A DNA stretch of 64,000 nt from JBBQCW01 sp038319025 (GTDB lineage: Bacteria > Actinomycetota > Thermoleophilia > Solirubrobacterales > Solirubrobacteraceae): contig JBBQCW010000015.1 of the NCBI GenBank assembly GCA_038319025.1, positions 15,555 to 79,554 on the forward strand, given 5' to 3'. This document shows positions 8,381-17,396 of this stretch, in pieces (the first letter of the stretch is position 1; each line of letters begins with the position of its first letter). A program made the translations under genes and the position numbers. A model generated the notes under the pieces. That model did no database searches, was not told the DNA's origin, and saw only the letters and a program-made list of their open reading frames with translations.

Positions 8381-9535
8381 ATGCCGCGCCGCCTCCTCAT
8401 CCTCGGTTCCACGGGCTCGATCGGCGTGCAGGCGTTGGATGTCGTTTCGCGGGCTGAGGACTTGGAGGTCGTGGGGCTGAGTGCGCAGGGGTCGTGGGAG
8501 ACGCTGGTGGAGCAGGCGCGGCAGTTCGGGGTATCGCGTATCGCCCTGACTGACGCCGACGCCGCTGCCCGTGCCGCCGAGCAATGGGTGGACGGGGAAG
8601 TGCTCGCCGGGCCGGAAGGGCTCGTCCAGCTGGTGCTTGAGTCGGGCGCCGACCTTGTGCTCAACGCCCTGGTCGGATCCGCCGGGCTCGGGCCGACCGT
8701 CGCCACTCTGGGGGAGGGGATCGACCTCGCGTTAGCCAACAAGGAGTCGTTGGTGGTCGGCGGCGAACTGGTGATGGCGCTTGCCGAAGCCACCAGTGCC
8801 CGCATCCTTCCTGTCGACTCCGAGCACTCGGCCCTCTTCCAGCTCCTGGACGGTGAGCCGATCGGAAGCGTCGATCGTCTGCTCCTGACCGCGTCCGGCG
8901 GGCCGTTCCGGGGTCGTACTGCCGCCGAGCTCGTCGACGTCACCGTCGAGCAGGCGCTGAACCACCCGACTTGGGCGATGGGCGGCAAGATCACGATCGA
9001 CTCCGCCACGTTGATGAACAAGGGCCTCGAGGTGATCGAGGCCCACCACCTGTTCGGCACGCCGTACGACCGCATCGATGTGGTCGTCCATCCGCAGTCG
9101 ATCATCCATGCGCTCGTGCAGTTCTGTGACGGGGCGACGCTCGCGCATCTCGGCTACCCCGACATGCGCGTCCCGATCGCTTTCGCCCTGCATCACCCAG
9201 CGCGGGTCGACGTGCCCGTCGCCCCGCTGGATCTCGCCGCACTGGGCTCGCTGGACTTCGAGCCGGTCGACACCGACACGTTCGCGTGCCTGCGCCTGGC
9301 GCGGGAGGCTGGGCTGGCCGGTGGAACGGCACCCTGCGTGCTGAACGCCGCCAATGAGGTCGCCGTGCACGCATTCCTCGGCGGCCGACTGAACTTCCTG
9401 GGCATCGGCGAGGTCGTCGAGGGGACGCTGGATGCGCTCGGCTCCGACCCGGTTCGAGCGTTCGAATCGCTGTACGAGGCCGACCGGCGCGCGCGGGATA
9501 CCGCCGCCGATCTCGTCCTCGCAGCCACCGCGTAG
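8381..9535 (+). CDS. dxr: 1-deoxy-D-xylulose 5-phosphate reductoisomerase
   Basis: Dxr (384 aa) performs the committed step of the MEP isoprenoid pathway, DXP to MEP with NADPH. The NADPH motif LLILGSTGSIGVQALDVV opens the protein, LALANKESLVVGGELV is near 125, metal and substrate residues lie in VDSEHSALFQLL (about 145), and NHPTWAMGGKITIDSATLMN marks the catalytic loop (about 195-215). ATG 8381, two bases after the cdsA stop, gives the expected N-terminus MPRRLLILG; an in-frame ATG at 8360 lies inside cdsA and is less likely. Confidence 0.96.
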   Translation: MPRRLLILGSTGSIGVQALDVVSRAEDLEVVGLSAQGSWETLVEQARQFGVSRIALTDADAAARAAEQWVDGEVLAGPEGLVQLVLESGADLVLNALVGSAGLGPTVATLGEGIDLALANKESLVVGGELVMALAEATSARILPVDSEHSALFQLLDGEPIGSVDRLLLTASGGPFRGRTAAELVDVTVEQALNHPTWAMGGKITIDSATLMNKGLEVIEAHHLFGTPYDRIDVVVHPQSIIHALVQFCDGATLAHLGYPDMRVPIAFALHHPARVDVPVAPLDLAALGSLDFEPVDTDTFACLRLAREAGLAGGTAPCVLNAANEVAVHAFLGGRLNFLGIGEVVEGTLDALGSDPVRAFESLYEADRRARDTAADLVLAATA

Positions 9536-9583
9536 CTCGCCTCCCGGCTCGGCCGGCGCCCGTCCTCTGCCATCCTGCGAGCA

Positions 9584-10678
9584 GTGAGTTGGGTTCTTGC
9601 CTTCCTGGGTTTCGCCGCCCTCATCATCTTTCACGAGCTCGGGCACTTCACCGCCGCCAAGGCGGTCGGGATGCGCGTCGAGCGTTTTGCGCTGTTCTTC
9701 CCGCCCCTGATCTACAAGGTCAAGCGGGGGGAGACCGAGTACGGGATCGGCGCGATTCCCCTGGGCGGCTACGTGCGGATCACCGGGATGAACCCCAACG
9801 AGGAGATCGACCCTGAGGTCCTGCCGCGGGCCTACTACATGCAGCCGGTGTGGAAGCGCATCTTCGTCATCGCGGCAGGCCCGGCGGTCAACCTTCTGAT
9901 CGCGTTTCTGCTCCTGTTCTTCATCTACTCGGGCAACGGGATCAACTCCGCCTCAACGAAGATCGGCGCGGTCGAGAAGAATTCGCCCGCCGCCGCGGTC
10001 CTCGTGCCCGGGGAGAAGTTGGTGGCGATTGACGGGAAGACGGGCGACACCCAGTCGCTGACCAAGCTGGTCGGAGCTCACCCCTGTGCCGGCAAGCCCA
10101 CGCCGCGTTGCGCCGGTGCGACGCCGGTGCGGCTCACCGTTCTGGTGCCTGCCACCGAGGCGGCGCCCGCCCACACCGTCACCCGGGTGGCCACCCCGTT
10201 CTACGATCCGGTCGCCAAGCGGATGCGGCTGGGGTTCTCCTTCGGCAACGATCACCACGACCTGTCGATTGCGGGCGCGGGCAACGAGGCCGTCAGCGAG
10301 ATGTGGCGTGTGGCGTCGGGCTCGGTCACCCGGATCGGCAAGCTGTTCTACAGCTCCGAGGCCCGTAAGCAGGTGACCGGCACTGTCGGCCTTTACGAGG
10401 AGACCCGTCAGTCGATCGAATTCGACGGCACGCAGGCGCTGTTCATCCTGGCGATCATTTCCCTCTCGCTGGCGGTGATCAACCTGTTCCCGTTCCTGCC
10501 GCTGGACGGCGGCCACATCTTTTGGGCCATGGCTGAGAAGGTGCGGGGCCGGGCGATCCCGTTCCGCGTCATGGAGCGCGCCAGTGTCGTCGGCTTCCTG
10601 CTGGTGATGTTCCTGTTCGTCGTTGGCCTTTCCAACGACATCGGGAGACTCTCGGGCCAGGGCTTCAAAGTCCGGTAG
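9584..10678 (+). CDS. rseP: site-2 intramembrane metalloprotease RseP/M50 family
   Basis: Membrane zinc protease (364 aa) that cuts transmembrane substrates such as anti-sigma factors within the bilayer. The zinc motif HELGH is at residues about 17-21 in the first membrane segment. A PDZ-like region spans about 125-200 (EKNSPAAAVLVPGEKLVAID), and the third zinc ligand sits in NLFPFLPLDGGH (about 299-310). The PDZ region holds an insertion with two Cys (HPCAGKPTPRCAG). The GTG start follows dxr by 48 nt. Possible targets in this window are the anchored RskA-like protein near 27 kb (inference). Confidence 0.93.
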   Translation: MSWVLAFLGFAALIIFHELGHFTAAKAVGMRVERFALFFPPLIYKVKRGETEYGIGAIPLGGYVRITGMNPNEEIDPEVLPRAYYMQPVWKRIFVIAAGPAVNLLIAFLLLFFIYSGNGINSASTKIGAVEKNSPAAAVLVPGEKLVAIDGKTGDTQSLTKLVGAHPCAGKPTPRCAGATPVRLTVLVPATEAAPAHTVTRVATPFYDPVAKRMRLGFSFGNDHHDLSIAGAGNEAVSEMWRVASGSVTRIGKLFYSSEARKQVTGTVGLYEETRQSIEFDGTQALFILAIISLSLAVINLFPFLPLDGGHIFWAMAEKVRGRAIPFRVMERASVVGFLLVMFLFVVGLSNDIGRLSGQGFKVR

Positions 10679-10776
10679 GGACCTCTTCCCGGCCGTGCGG
10701 TAGTAGGCTCGCCGTCAGGTTCCAGCGCTCGGCGCCGGACCGCTGGCCACGCCACGAAGAGGGAGTATCGGGAGAC

Positions 10777-12582
10777 ATGGAAAGCACCACAGCGGCCCGC
10801 CGCGCCGTCGACGCTTCGACGATCGCCGAGGCCTTCCGCATTACGGTCGCCAACCGAACTGACGCGATCGCCATCCGCACCAAGGACGACGAGCAGACGC
10901 TCACCTGGCAACAACTGCAGGACCGAGCCGATTCGCTCGCCGGTGGGCTCTACGCGCTGGGCCTGCGTAAGGGGCAGTGCGCCGCGATCCTGCTGAACAA
11001 CCGCCCCGAGTTCCACGTCGCGGACCTGGCAATCATGGAGGTCGGCGGCACCCCTTTCTCGATCTACCCGACGTATGCGCCCAACCAGATCGAGTACGTG
11101 ATTCAGGACGCCGACGCGCAGATCCTGATCACCGAGCCGGGCTTTCTGGACAACGTCCTCGAGGCACGGAAGAACCTCCCGGGTCTTCGCCACATCATCG
11201 TGATGGACACCGCCTCTGACGGGGCCCCGGAAGGATGCATCACGCTGGAGGAGGTCGAGGGGTCAAACCCGGACTTCGACGTCGAGGCCTCCGTGGCCGC
11301 GTTAGGCCCCGAGGACGTGCTGACGCTGATCTATACGTCGGGCACCACAGGCCCGCCGAAGGGCGTGCAACTCGCGCACCGCAACCTGCTCAGCGCCGTC
11401 AGCGGCATCGAGGAGATCGTGCAGTTCCCGGAGGGCTCCCGGGTCATCTCATGGCTCCCGGCCGCTCACATCGCCGAGCGGGCCGCCCACCACTACCTGC
11501 CGATCGTCTTTGGCTTGGAGATCACCTGCTGCCCGGACGCGCGCCAGGTGATGGCGTACCTGCCGGAGGTGCGCCCGCAGTGGTTCTTCGCCGTACCGCG
11601 GATCTGGGAAAAGCTCAAAGCCGGTCTGGAGACGATGATCCACGCGCAGCCGGCCGAGCAACGAGAGCAGGCCGAGGCGTTCCTGGCCGACGCGATCCAG
11701 AAAGTCCGCCTCGAGCAGCAGGGCGAAGAGGTGCCGGCCGATCTCGCCGCTCGCGTGGCCGTAGCCGATGAGCAGATGTTCGCCAGGTTGCGGGCGACGC
11801 TCGGCCTCGACCAGGTGGTCGCCATCAACGTGGGCGCTGCGCCCACGCCGGTGGAGGTGCTGGAGTTCTTCCACGCCATCGGCCTGCCGCTGTCGGAGCT
11901 GTGGGGGATGAGCGAGACCTGCGGCGCAGGGACGGTCAACCCGCCGAGCAAGATCAAGATCGGCACCGTGGGCCCGCCTGCTCCGGGGGTGGAGATCACG
12001 CTGGCCGAGGACGGCGAGGTGCTGGTGCGCGGAGGCATCGTGATGCTCGGCTACCGCAACCTGGACGACAAGACGGCCGAGGCCATCGACACCGAAGGCT
12101 GGATGCACACGGGTGACATCGGCACGATCGATGAGGACGGCTACCTGAAGATCGTCGATCGCAAAAAAGAGATCATCATCAACGCGGCCGGCAAGAACAT
12201 GTCGCCGGCGAACATCGAGGCGCACCTCAAGACCGCGTCGCCCCTGATCGGCCAGGCCACGTGCATCGGCGATGCCCGCTCCTACAACACGGCGCTGATC
12301 GTCCTGGACAGCGACTTCGCACCGATGTGGGCCTCGCAGCGCGGTATTGCGGACACGTCGCTGGAGGCGCTCGCGCACAACGACGACATGCGCGTGGCCG
12401 TGCAGGAGGGCGTCGACATCGCCAACGCCAAACTCGCCCGTGTCGAGCAGATCAAGAAGTTCGTCATCGTGGAGGGCGATTGGCTCCCGGGCGGTGACGA
12501 GCTGACTCCGACGATGAAGCTCAAGCGTAAGCCCATCGACGCCAAGTACGCCGACGTCATCGAGGGGATGTACGGCGGCTAG
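10777..12582 (+). CDS. AMP-dependent acyl-CoA synthetase (FadD15-like)
   Basis: Long-chain fatty-acid CoA ligase of the ANL superfamily (601 aa). It activates a fatty acid with ATP and joins it to CoA. The P-loop LIYTSGTTGPPKGVQLAHRN is at about residues 187-206, ELWGMSETCGAG near 371, GWMHTGDIGTIDEDGYLKIV near 442, and the C-terminal hinge VDRKKEIIINAAGKNMSP follows. GGGAG shortly before ATG 10777 is a Shine-Dalgarno. Together with the two genes after it, it breaks the common rseP-ispG adjacency. Confidence 0.9.
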   Translation: MESTTAARRAVDASTIAEAFRITVANRTDAIAIRTKDDEQTLTWQQLQDRADSLAGGLYALGLRKGQCAAILLNNRPEFHVADLAIMEVGGTPFSIYPTYAPNQIEYVIQDADAQILITEPGFLDNVLEARKNLPGLRHIIVMDTASDGAPEGCITLEEVEGSNPDFDVEASVAALGPEDVLTLIYTSGTTGPPKGVQLAHRNLLSAVSGIEEIVQFPEGSRVISWLPAAHIAERAAHHYLPIVFGLEITCCPDARQVMAYLPEVRPQWFFAVPRIWEKLKAGLETMIHAQPAEQREQAEAFLADAIQKVRLEQQGEEVPADLAARVAVADEQMFARLRATLGLDQVVAINVGAAPTPVEVLEFFHAIGLPLSELWGMSETCGAGTVNPPSKIKIGTVGPPAPGVEITLAEDGEVLVRGGIVMLGYRNLDDKTAEAIDTEGWMHTGDIGTIDEDGYLKIVDRKKEIIINAAGKNMSPANIEAHLKTASPLIGQATCIGDARSYNTALIVLDSDFAPMWASQRGIADTSLEALAHNDDMRVAVQEGVDIANAKLARVEQIKKFVIVEGDWLPGGDELTPTMKLKRKPIDAKYADVIEGMYGG

Positions 12583-13716
12583 ATGGACGATTCGGCCGGC
12601 CGCCCCGCCGCGCCGTATGGGCGACGGCGCCTCATCGCCGTGGTGATTGTGGGTGGCGTGCTGGTCGGTGGCCTGGGTGCCTTGCTGTCTTCATCAAGCT
12701 CCGGTGGGTCCGCCTCGGCTTCCAAGCCCGCCGGGCCGCCGCCTGGCCCGATCAGCCTCGTTTGGGTGGGTGACACCACCCTCGGCTCCTCCGCGGGGGA
12801 CCCGCCGGACGCGGGCCGAGGCCTGTTCTCCTCACCCAAGGTTCGTAGCCGCCTGCGGCGCCCCAACCTCGCCTTCGCGAACCTCGAGGGCACGTTGGCT
12901 GGAGAGGTCACGGGCGCCCCGTCCAAATGCGGCGGTGAGAACACCGGGACGTGCTTTGCCTTTGCCGCCCCCTCGGCGAACGCAGCAGCGCTGAAGTGGG
13001 CAGGCATCGACATCGTGAACCTGGCCAACAACCACGCCAACGACTTCGGGCCTGCGGGTGAGTACGCCACGATTCAAGCGCTGTTCGCGCAGGGCATCGC
13101 TCACACCGGGCTGCCAAACGAGATCACGGTGTTGCGGCGTGGTCACACACGCATCGCGTTCGTCGGGTTCGCCGCCTACCCGTGGGCGGCGCGCCTGGAC
13201 GACCTGGTCGGTGCGGCCGCCCTGGTGCGCCAGGCGGCGGCCCGCGCCGACATCGTCGTGGTGGCGATGCATGCCGGAGCAGAAGGACGCGAGCAGACCC
13301 ACACACCAGTCGGCGTGGAAGAGGCATACGGGGAGAACCGGGGGGATACGCGCGCCTTTGCCCACGCCGCGGTCGATGCCGGGGCAGACCTCGTGGTCGG
13401 CTCAGGACCCCATGTGGTGCGAGGCATCGAGGCCTACCACGGCAAGCTGATCGCCTATTCGCTGGGCAACTTTGCGGGCTGGAAGAACTTTGCCCAAGGC
13501 GGCGTGCTGTCGCTCAGCGCGATGCTGTCCGTGAAGATCGCCGGCGACGGTAAGACGCTATCGGCCCGGTGGATCCCGCTGGTGCTGGCGGATCCGGGCG
13601 TTCCGGAGCCAGACACGTCGCGCCAGAGCACTGCGCTCGTGCAGCAGGTGTCGAAGGAGGACTTCGGCCCGACGGCGGCTCAGGTGAGCCGGAGCGGCAG
13701 GATCACTCCTCCGTAA
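12583..13716 (+). CDS. CapA-family (poly-gamma-glutamate synthesis type) anchored phosphoesterase-like protein
   Basis: CapA-type metallophosphatase-fold protein (377 aa) with a membrane anchor at about residues 14-38 and the catalytic domain outside the cell. Motifs are LVWVGDTTLGSS (about 64), LANLEGTLAGEV-type FANLEGTLAGEV, NLANNHANDFG (about 146), VVAMHAGAEG (about 223) and GSGPHVVRGIEAYHGKLIAY (about 270). In the family, members attach or process cell-surface polymers; the substrate here is unknown. The ATG directly follows the acyl-CoA synthetase stop, suggesting cotranscription. Confidence 0.85.
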   Translation: MDDSAGRPAAPYGRRRLIAVVIVGGVLVGGLGALLSSSSSGGSASASKPAGPPPGPISLVWVGDTTLGSSAGDPPDAGRGLFSSPKVRSRLRRPNLAFANLEGTLAGEVTGAPSKCGGENTGTCFAFAAPSANAAALKWAGIDIVNLANNHANDFGPAGEYATIQALFAQGIAHTGLPNEITVLRRGHTRIAFVGFAAYPWAARLDDLVGAAALVRQAAARADIVVVAMHAGAEGREQTHTPVGVEEAYGENRGDTRAFAHAAVDAGADLVVGSGPHVVRGIEAYHGKLIAYSLGNFAGWKNFAQGGVLSLSAMLSVKIAGDGKTLSARWIPLVLADPGVPEPDTSRQSTALVQQVSKEDFGPTAAQVSRSGRITPP

Positions 13717-13746
13717 AGCGGCCGCGTGCCGGGGCGGTTCGAGGCG

Positions 13747-14805
13747 CTACCGAACGTGATCGCGGGTGATGTCCGCCGGCGTCGGGGTGCCGAGCAGTCG
13801 CAGGTCGACGGCGAGTTCCTGCGCGAACATGTCGAGAACCAGTTCAACGCCACGTTGGCCGTCCGCCGCGAGGCCCCACAGCGCAGGTCGGCCGATCAGC
13901 ACGGCGCGGGCGCCGAGCGCCAGCGCCGTGAGCACGTCGGTGCCGCGGCGGATCCCGCCGTCGACGAGGACTTCGACGCGGTCACCCACGGCGTCGACCA
14001 CCTCGGGAAGCATCTCGGCCGTCGCGGGCACCCCGTCCAGTTGCCGGCCTCCGTGGTTGGACACGACCACGCCGGCCGCGCCGTGCTCGGCGGCGAGGAC
14101 GGCGTCGTGAGCGCTGTGCACGCCTTTCACGAGAACGGGGACCGGGCTGTCAGCCACGAGTCGCTCGAGGTCGGCCCAGGTGATCGACTCGTCCATCAGC
14201 GAGAAGAACTCCGCGGGTGTGATGCCGCCCGTGTGACCCACCGCGGCGCTGACAGCCGGCATGTCAATGCCTTCTGGCACTTGGAAGCGATTGCGCCAAT
14301 CACGCTCCCGGCGCCCGGCACGCGGAGCATCGACCGTGACCACCAGCGCCTTGTAGCCGTTGGCGAGCGCCTCATCGACCAGATGACTGGTCACCCCGTG
14401 GTCGCGGAGCATGTAGACCTGAAACAGCAGTGGCGTGGCCGGCGCGCCCTTGGCTACCTCGGCGGGCGTCGATGTGGCGATCGTTGACACGCACATCGCC
14501 GTTCCCGCCGCGCCCGCGGCCCGGGCCATCCCGGCCTCGCCGTCGGGGTGGGCCATTTTCTGGAGGGCGACCGGGGCGATCAGGACCGGCATCGACACCG
14601 GTATCCCGACGACCGTCGTGGCTGCGGTGGCGTTAGCGACATCGACCATAACGCGGGGCATGAGATGCCGCCGGCGCCACGCCGCGTCGTTGTCGAGGAG
14701 CGTGCGCTCATCACCGGCGCCGCCCGCGAAATATCCCCATGGGCCGGCCTCCATGCTCTCGCGCGCCAGCGCTTCCATCTCCCAGACATTCACCGGTTTG
14801 GCCAT
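13747..14805 (-). CDS. FMN-dependent alpha-hydroxy-acid oxidase/dehydrogenase
   Basis: (S)-2-hydroxy-acid oxidising TIM-barrel enzyme related to LldD, glycolate oxidase and lactate 2-monooxygenase (352 aa). FMN site ISMPVLIAPVALQKMAHPD-like block (about residues 67-84), active-site base in VVSNHGGRQLDG (about 244) and the phosphate loop DGGIRRGTDVLTALALGARA (about 275-294) are clear. The exact substrate cannot be read from sequence. ATG 14805 is chosen because GGAG lies 8 nt upstream; ATG 14814 and TTG 14850 are in-frame alternatives. It is divergent from ispG with a 52-nt intergenic region. Confidence 0.9.
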   Translation of the reverse strand: MAKPVNVWEMEALARESMEAGPWGYFAGGAGDERTLLDNDAAWRRRHLMPRVMVDVANATAATTVVGIPVSMPVLIAPVALQKMAHPDGEAGMARAAGAAGTAMCVSTIATSTPAEVAKGAPATPLLFQVYMLRDHGVTSHLVDEALANGYKALVVTVDAPRAGRRERDWRNRFQVPEGIDMPAVSAAVGHTGGITPAEFFSLMDESITWADLERLVADSPVPVLVKGVHSAHDAVLAAEHGAAGVVVSNHGGRQLDGVPATAEMLPEVVDAVGDRVEVLVDGGIRRGTDVLTALALGARAVLIGRPALWGLAADGQRGVELVLDMFAQELAVDLRLLGTPTPADITRDHVR

Positions 14806-14845
14806 GCGCTCCATTGTTGCTGAACCGATCGGCGCCTGCCCCTCG

Positions 14846-14851
14846 TACAAT
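14846..14851 (+). promoter_or_regulatory. -10 element of a leaderless ispG transcript
   Basis: TACAAT differs from the TATAAT consensus at one base and ends 6 nt before the ispG ATG, placing the transcription start on or next to the start codon. No convincing -35 is seen at the usual distance. The only AAGG near the ATG is 2-3 nt away, too close for a Shine-Dalgarno. Confidence 0.6.
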
Positions 14852-14857
14852 CAAGGT

Positions 14858-16126
14858 ATGGCCTCACAACGGCAGATCAACGTCGGCGGCGTCCTCATCG
14901 GAGGCGGTGCGCCCGTTGCCGTCCAGACGATGACCAAGACGGAGACGGCCAACCTCACGGCCACGATGGATCAGATCCACCGCGTGGCCGAGGCAGGGGC
15001 CGACATCGTGCGCGTCGCCGTGCCCCGAGAGCAGGACGCCGAAGCGCTTAAGACGATCGTCAAGCAGTCGCCGATTCCGATCATCGCCGACATCCATTTC
15101 AACCACACGCTGGCGCTCAAGGCACTCGACGCGGGTGCGCACTGCATCCGCTTGAATCCCGGCAACATCGGCGGGCCCGACAAGGTGGCCGAGGTCGTCA
15201 AGCGAGCCAACGAACTGGGGACGCCCATGCGCATCGGCGTCAACTCCGGCTCATTGCCCAAGCATCTGCGCGACTTGGAGTTCTCCAACCCCGTAGAGGC
15301 ATTGGTGACGGCTGCCGTCGAGTTCGTGGACCTGATGGAACGGCTGGACTTCACGAACTTCAAGGTGTCGATGAAGTCGACCAGCGTTCCGAACACGATC
15401 GCCTCCAACCGCTTGTTGTCGGAGCGGATCCCGTACCCGCTGCATCTGGGCGTGACTGAGGCCGGCACGAAGTGGACGGGCTCGCTGAAGACGGCCGTCG
15501 GGCTGGGCACGCTGCTCGCCGACGGCATCGGTGACACGATCCGGGTTTCACTGTCCACCTTCCACGCGGAGGAGGAGGTGAAGGTCGGTTGGGAGATCCT
15601 CAAGGCGCTGAAGCTGCGTGAGAAGGGCCCGGTGCTGATCGCCTGCCCGACGTGCGGTCGCCTGCAGTTCGACATGGACACCGTTGTCGTGGAGATCGAG
15701 CAGCGCCTGGCCGCCTACGAGGACCCGATCGAGGTCTCCGTGTTGGGCTGCGCGGTGAACGGCATAGGTGAGGCCCGCCACGCGGACTTCGGCATCACCG
15801 GCGCCAAGGACGAAGGCCTGATCTTCAGCAAGGGTGAGCCGCTGCGCAAGGTGCCCACCGAGCAGTTGGTCGAGGTCCTGTTCGAGGAGATCGACAAGTA
15901 CTACAAGGCCGACAAGCAGATCGTGAAGGACGCTCGTGAGGCGGCCGAAGGCGCGGCATGGTTGGCCAAGATCGAGGCCGAGAACGCCGACGACCTCACG
16001 CCCGAGCGGCTCGCCGCGATGGAAGCGGCCGCGTCGGAGGCCGCAGACGGCGGCGACGACGTGCTCAAGGTCGTGCTCGACGAGGGCGCCTCCCCGGTCA
16101 AGGGTCGGCGGTTTACGCGGGCCTGA
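14858..16126 (+). CDS. ispG: 4-hydroxy-3-methylbut-2-en-1-yl diphosphate synthase (flavodoxin/ferredoxin)
   Basis: IspG/GcpE (422 aa) turns MEcPP into HMBPP, the penultimate MEP-pathway step, with a 4Fe-4S cluster. The TIM-barrel domain starts at GGAPVAVQTMTKTETANLTA (about residues 15-34) and includes IIADIHFNHTLALKALDAGA. The cluster cysteines lie in IACPTCGRLQFD and LGCAVNGIGEARHADFG. ATG 14858 gives the family N-terminus (QRQINVGGVLIGG); longer in-frame extensions run antisense to the oxidase gene. A C-terminal ~50-residue Ala/Glu-rich tail goes beyond the usual end. dxr and ispG of one pathway are 5.3 kb apart here. Confidence 0.96.
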   Translation: MASQRQINVGGVLIGGGAPVAVQTMTKTETANLTATMDQIHRVAEAGADIVRVAVPREQDAEALKTIVKQSPIPIIADIHFNHTLALKALDAGAHCIRLNPGNIGGPDKVAEVVKRANELGTPMRIGVNSGSLPKHLRDLEFSNPVEALVTAAVEFVDLMERLDFTNFKVSMKSTSVPNTIASNRLLSERIPYPLHLGVTEAGTKWTGSLKTAVGLGTLLADGIGDTIRVSLSTFHAEEEVKVGWEILKALKLREKGPVLIACPTCGRLQFDMDTVVVEIEQRLAAYEDPIEVSVLGCAVNGIGEARHADFGITGAKDEGLIFSKGEPLRKVPTEQLVEVLFEEIDKYYKADKQIVKDAREAAEGAAWLAKIEAENADDLTPERLAAMEAAASEAADGGDDVLKVVLDEGASPVKGRRFTRA

Positions 16127-16144
16127 GCGCGGCGTGTGAGCCGG

Positions 16145-17284
16145 TCAGGCGCACACGGGTGATGGGAGTTCGTGGGAGATCGCTGCGGGGTAGTCGTAGG
16201 CGGCCGCCAAGGTGTTCTGATCGCCCGCGGAGTCATGCAGGGTGGTCAGCGACCACTTCAGGACGCGCTCCTGCTGGTCGATCAGGTACGTGCCCCGGTA
16301 CCAGAACGAGCGCCAGCGGATGAACGACGATCCGTCGGCTTGGACGACCGCCGGGTTCATCGCCAGTTGCCACGAGAAGATCGGGGTGGACTGCGTGGGA
16401 GCCGCCGCGTCCGGGCTGTGTTTGGTCTTGGTCCAGCACTTGGCACCGGCCGCGCGCCGGTAGTCCGCCTCGGGTGTGCCCACGAAGTCGCCTATGGCCC
16501 CATGGGAGGTCGCCCAGCCCGCCGGACGATCACACCCGCCGCTGGATGTCGAGGTCACCGGACGGCAGCCAGGGCGCACCTCCCTGCAGCCGGTGATCGT
16601 GAGTACGAAGTTGCCGAGCGGGGCGGTGGTCAGATTCCTATCCGCGTTGTGGACGAGGGCCTCCGCCTGAGCGTCGCTCGTGGGTCTCGGCGCCGTGGAT
16701 GGGTTGCCCCGAGCGCGTCCGACCCATCCGGCCACCCGGCGCAGGAGCGGCACGATGGCCGGCCGGGCGTGGCGGCCGGACGGTGTGAGCAAGCAGCCGC
16801 CGCCGTCCAGGACGATTGCGTAGACCCGCATGTGGCCGACCTGCACCACGAGCGCGTTGCCGCCCAGTGACGACGAGGTGACCCGTGGCGCTACGGCGGC
16901 GGCCTTGCCGGAGGCCGACGGTAGCTGCGAGATCAAGATTGCTTGGCCTGCCTCCTGCACCGCTGCCTCTCGCGTGAACCGGCGGGCGCCCAGCGCGCTG
17001 ACGTCGCCCGTCTCGCTCGCAGCACCTTCACACAGGCGTAGGCGCACAGAGATGCCGCTGCGGTCGGCGATCGTCACGGTGCCCGCGCTGGTGCGGTGGG
17101 CGGTCAAGTGCCCCGTGACGCCGATCGTGTCCGGGAACGGGTCGGACAGGACGACGGAGCGGCTGGCGGCCGAGGCGGCAGGGCTCAGAGTGAGCATCAG
17201 CACCGCCGCGCCGGCGACGAGGGCCGCTAACTCAAGGACGGCATGAAGCAGTCGGGCAGCGGGAGGACGCAAGATGGCCAGCAT
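16145..17284 (-). CDS. secreted protein of unknown function, paralog A of a tandem pair
   Basis: I do not recognise the family. The sequence begins with a signal peptide (MLAILRPPAARLLHAVLELA, hydrophobic to about residue 40, SPAASAA cleavage area). The mature part has conserved Cys in RLRLCEG, GGGCLL, KCWTKT and the C-terminal PSPVCA, suggesting disulfides. It is a clear paralog of the gene just upstream (17397-18488): WRSFWYRGTYLID here matches FRSFWDAGSFVID there, and GTPEADYRRAAGAKCW matches GTPDGDYTRQPGKKCW. Start: ATG 17284 fits the signal peptide; GTG 17347 would add 21 residues. Its end converges on ispG. Confidence 0.7.
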   Translation of the reverse strand: MLAILRPPAARLLHAVLELAALVAGAAVLMLTLSPAASAASRSVVLSDPFPDTIGVTGHLTAHRTSAGTVTIADRSGISVRLRLCEGAASETGDVSALGARRFTREAAVQEAGQAILISQLPSASGKAAAVAPRVTSSSLGGNALVVQVGHMRVYAIVLDGGGCLLTPSGRHARPAIVPLLRRVAGWVGRARGNPSTAPRPTSDAQAEALVHNADRNLTTAPLGNFVLTITGCREVRPGCRPVTSTSSGGCDRPAGWATSHGAIGDFVGTPEADYRRAAGAKCWTKTKHSPDAAAPTQSTPIFSWQLAMNPAVVQADGSSFIRWRSFWYRGTYLIDQQERVLKWSLTTLHDSAGDQNTLAAAYDYPAAISHELPSPVCA

Positions 17285-17396
17285 ACGGCGGCTCGTGCGA
17301 CGGGGAGCCACATTCCACACGCCGACCTGTGGCCCGATCGCATTCACGGGGCGCCGGACCTGTGGGTCCGGCGCGGCTGGACCTGGGAGCGTTGCT

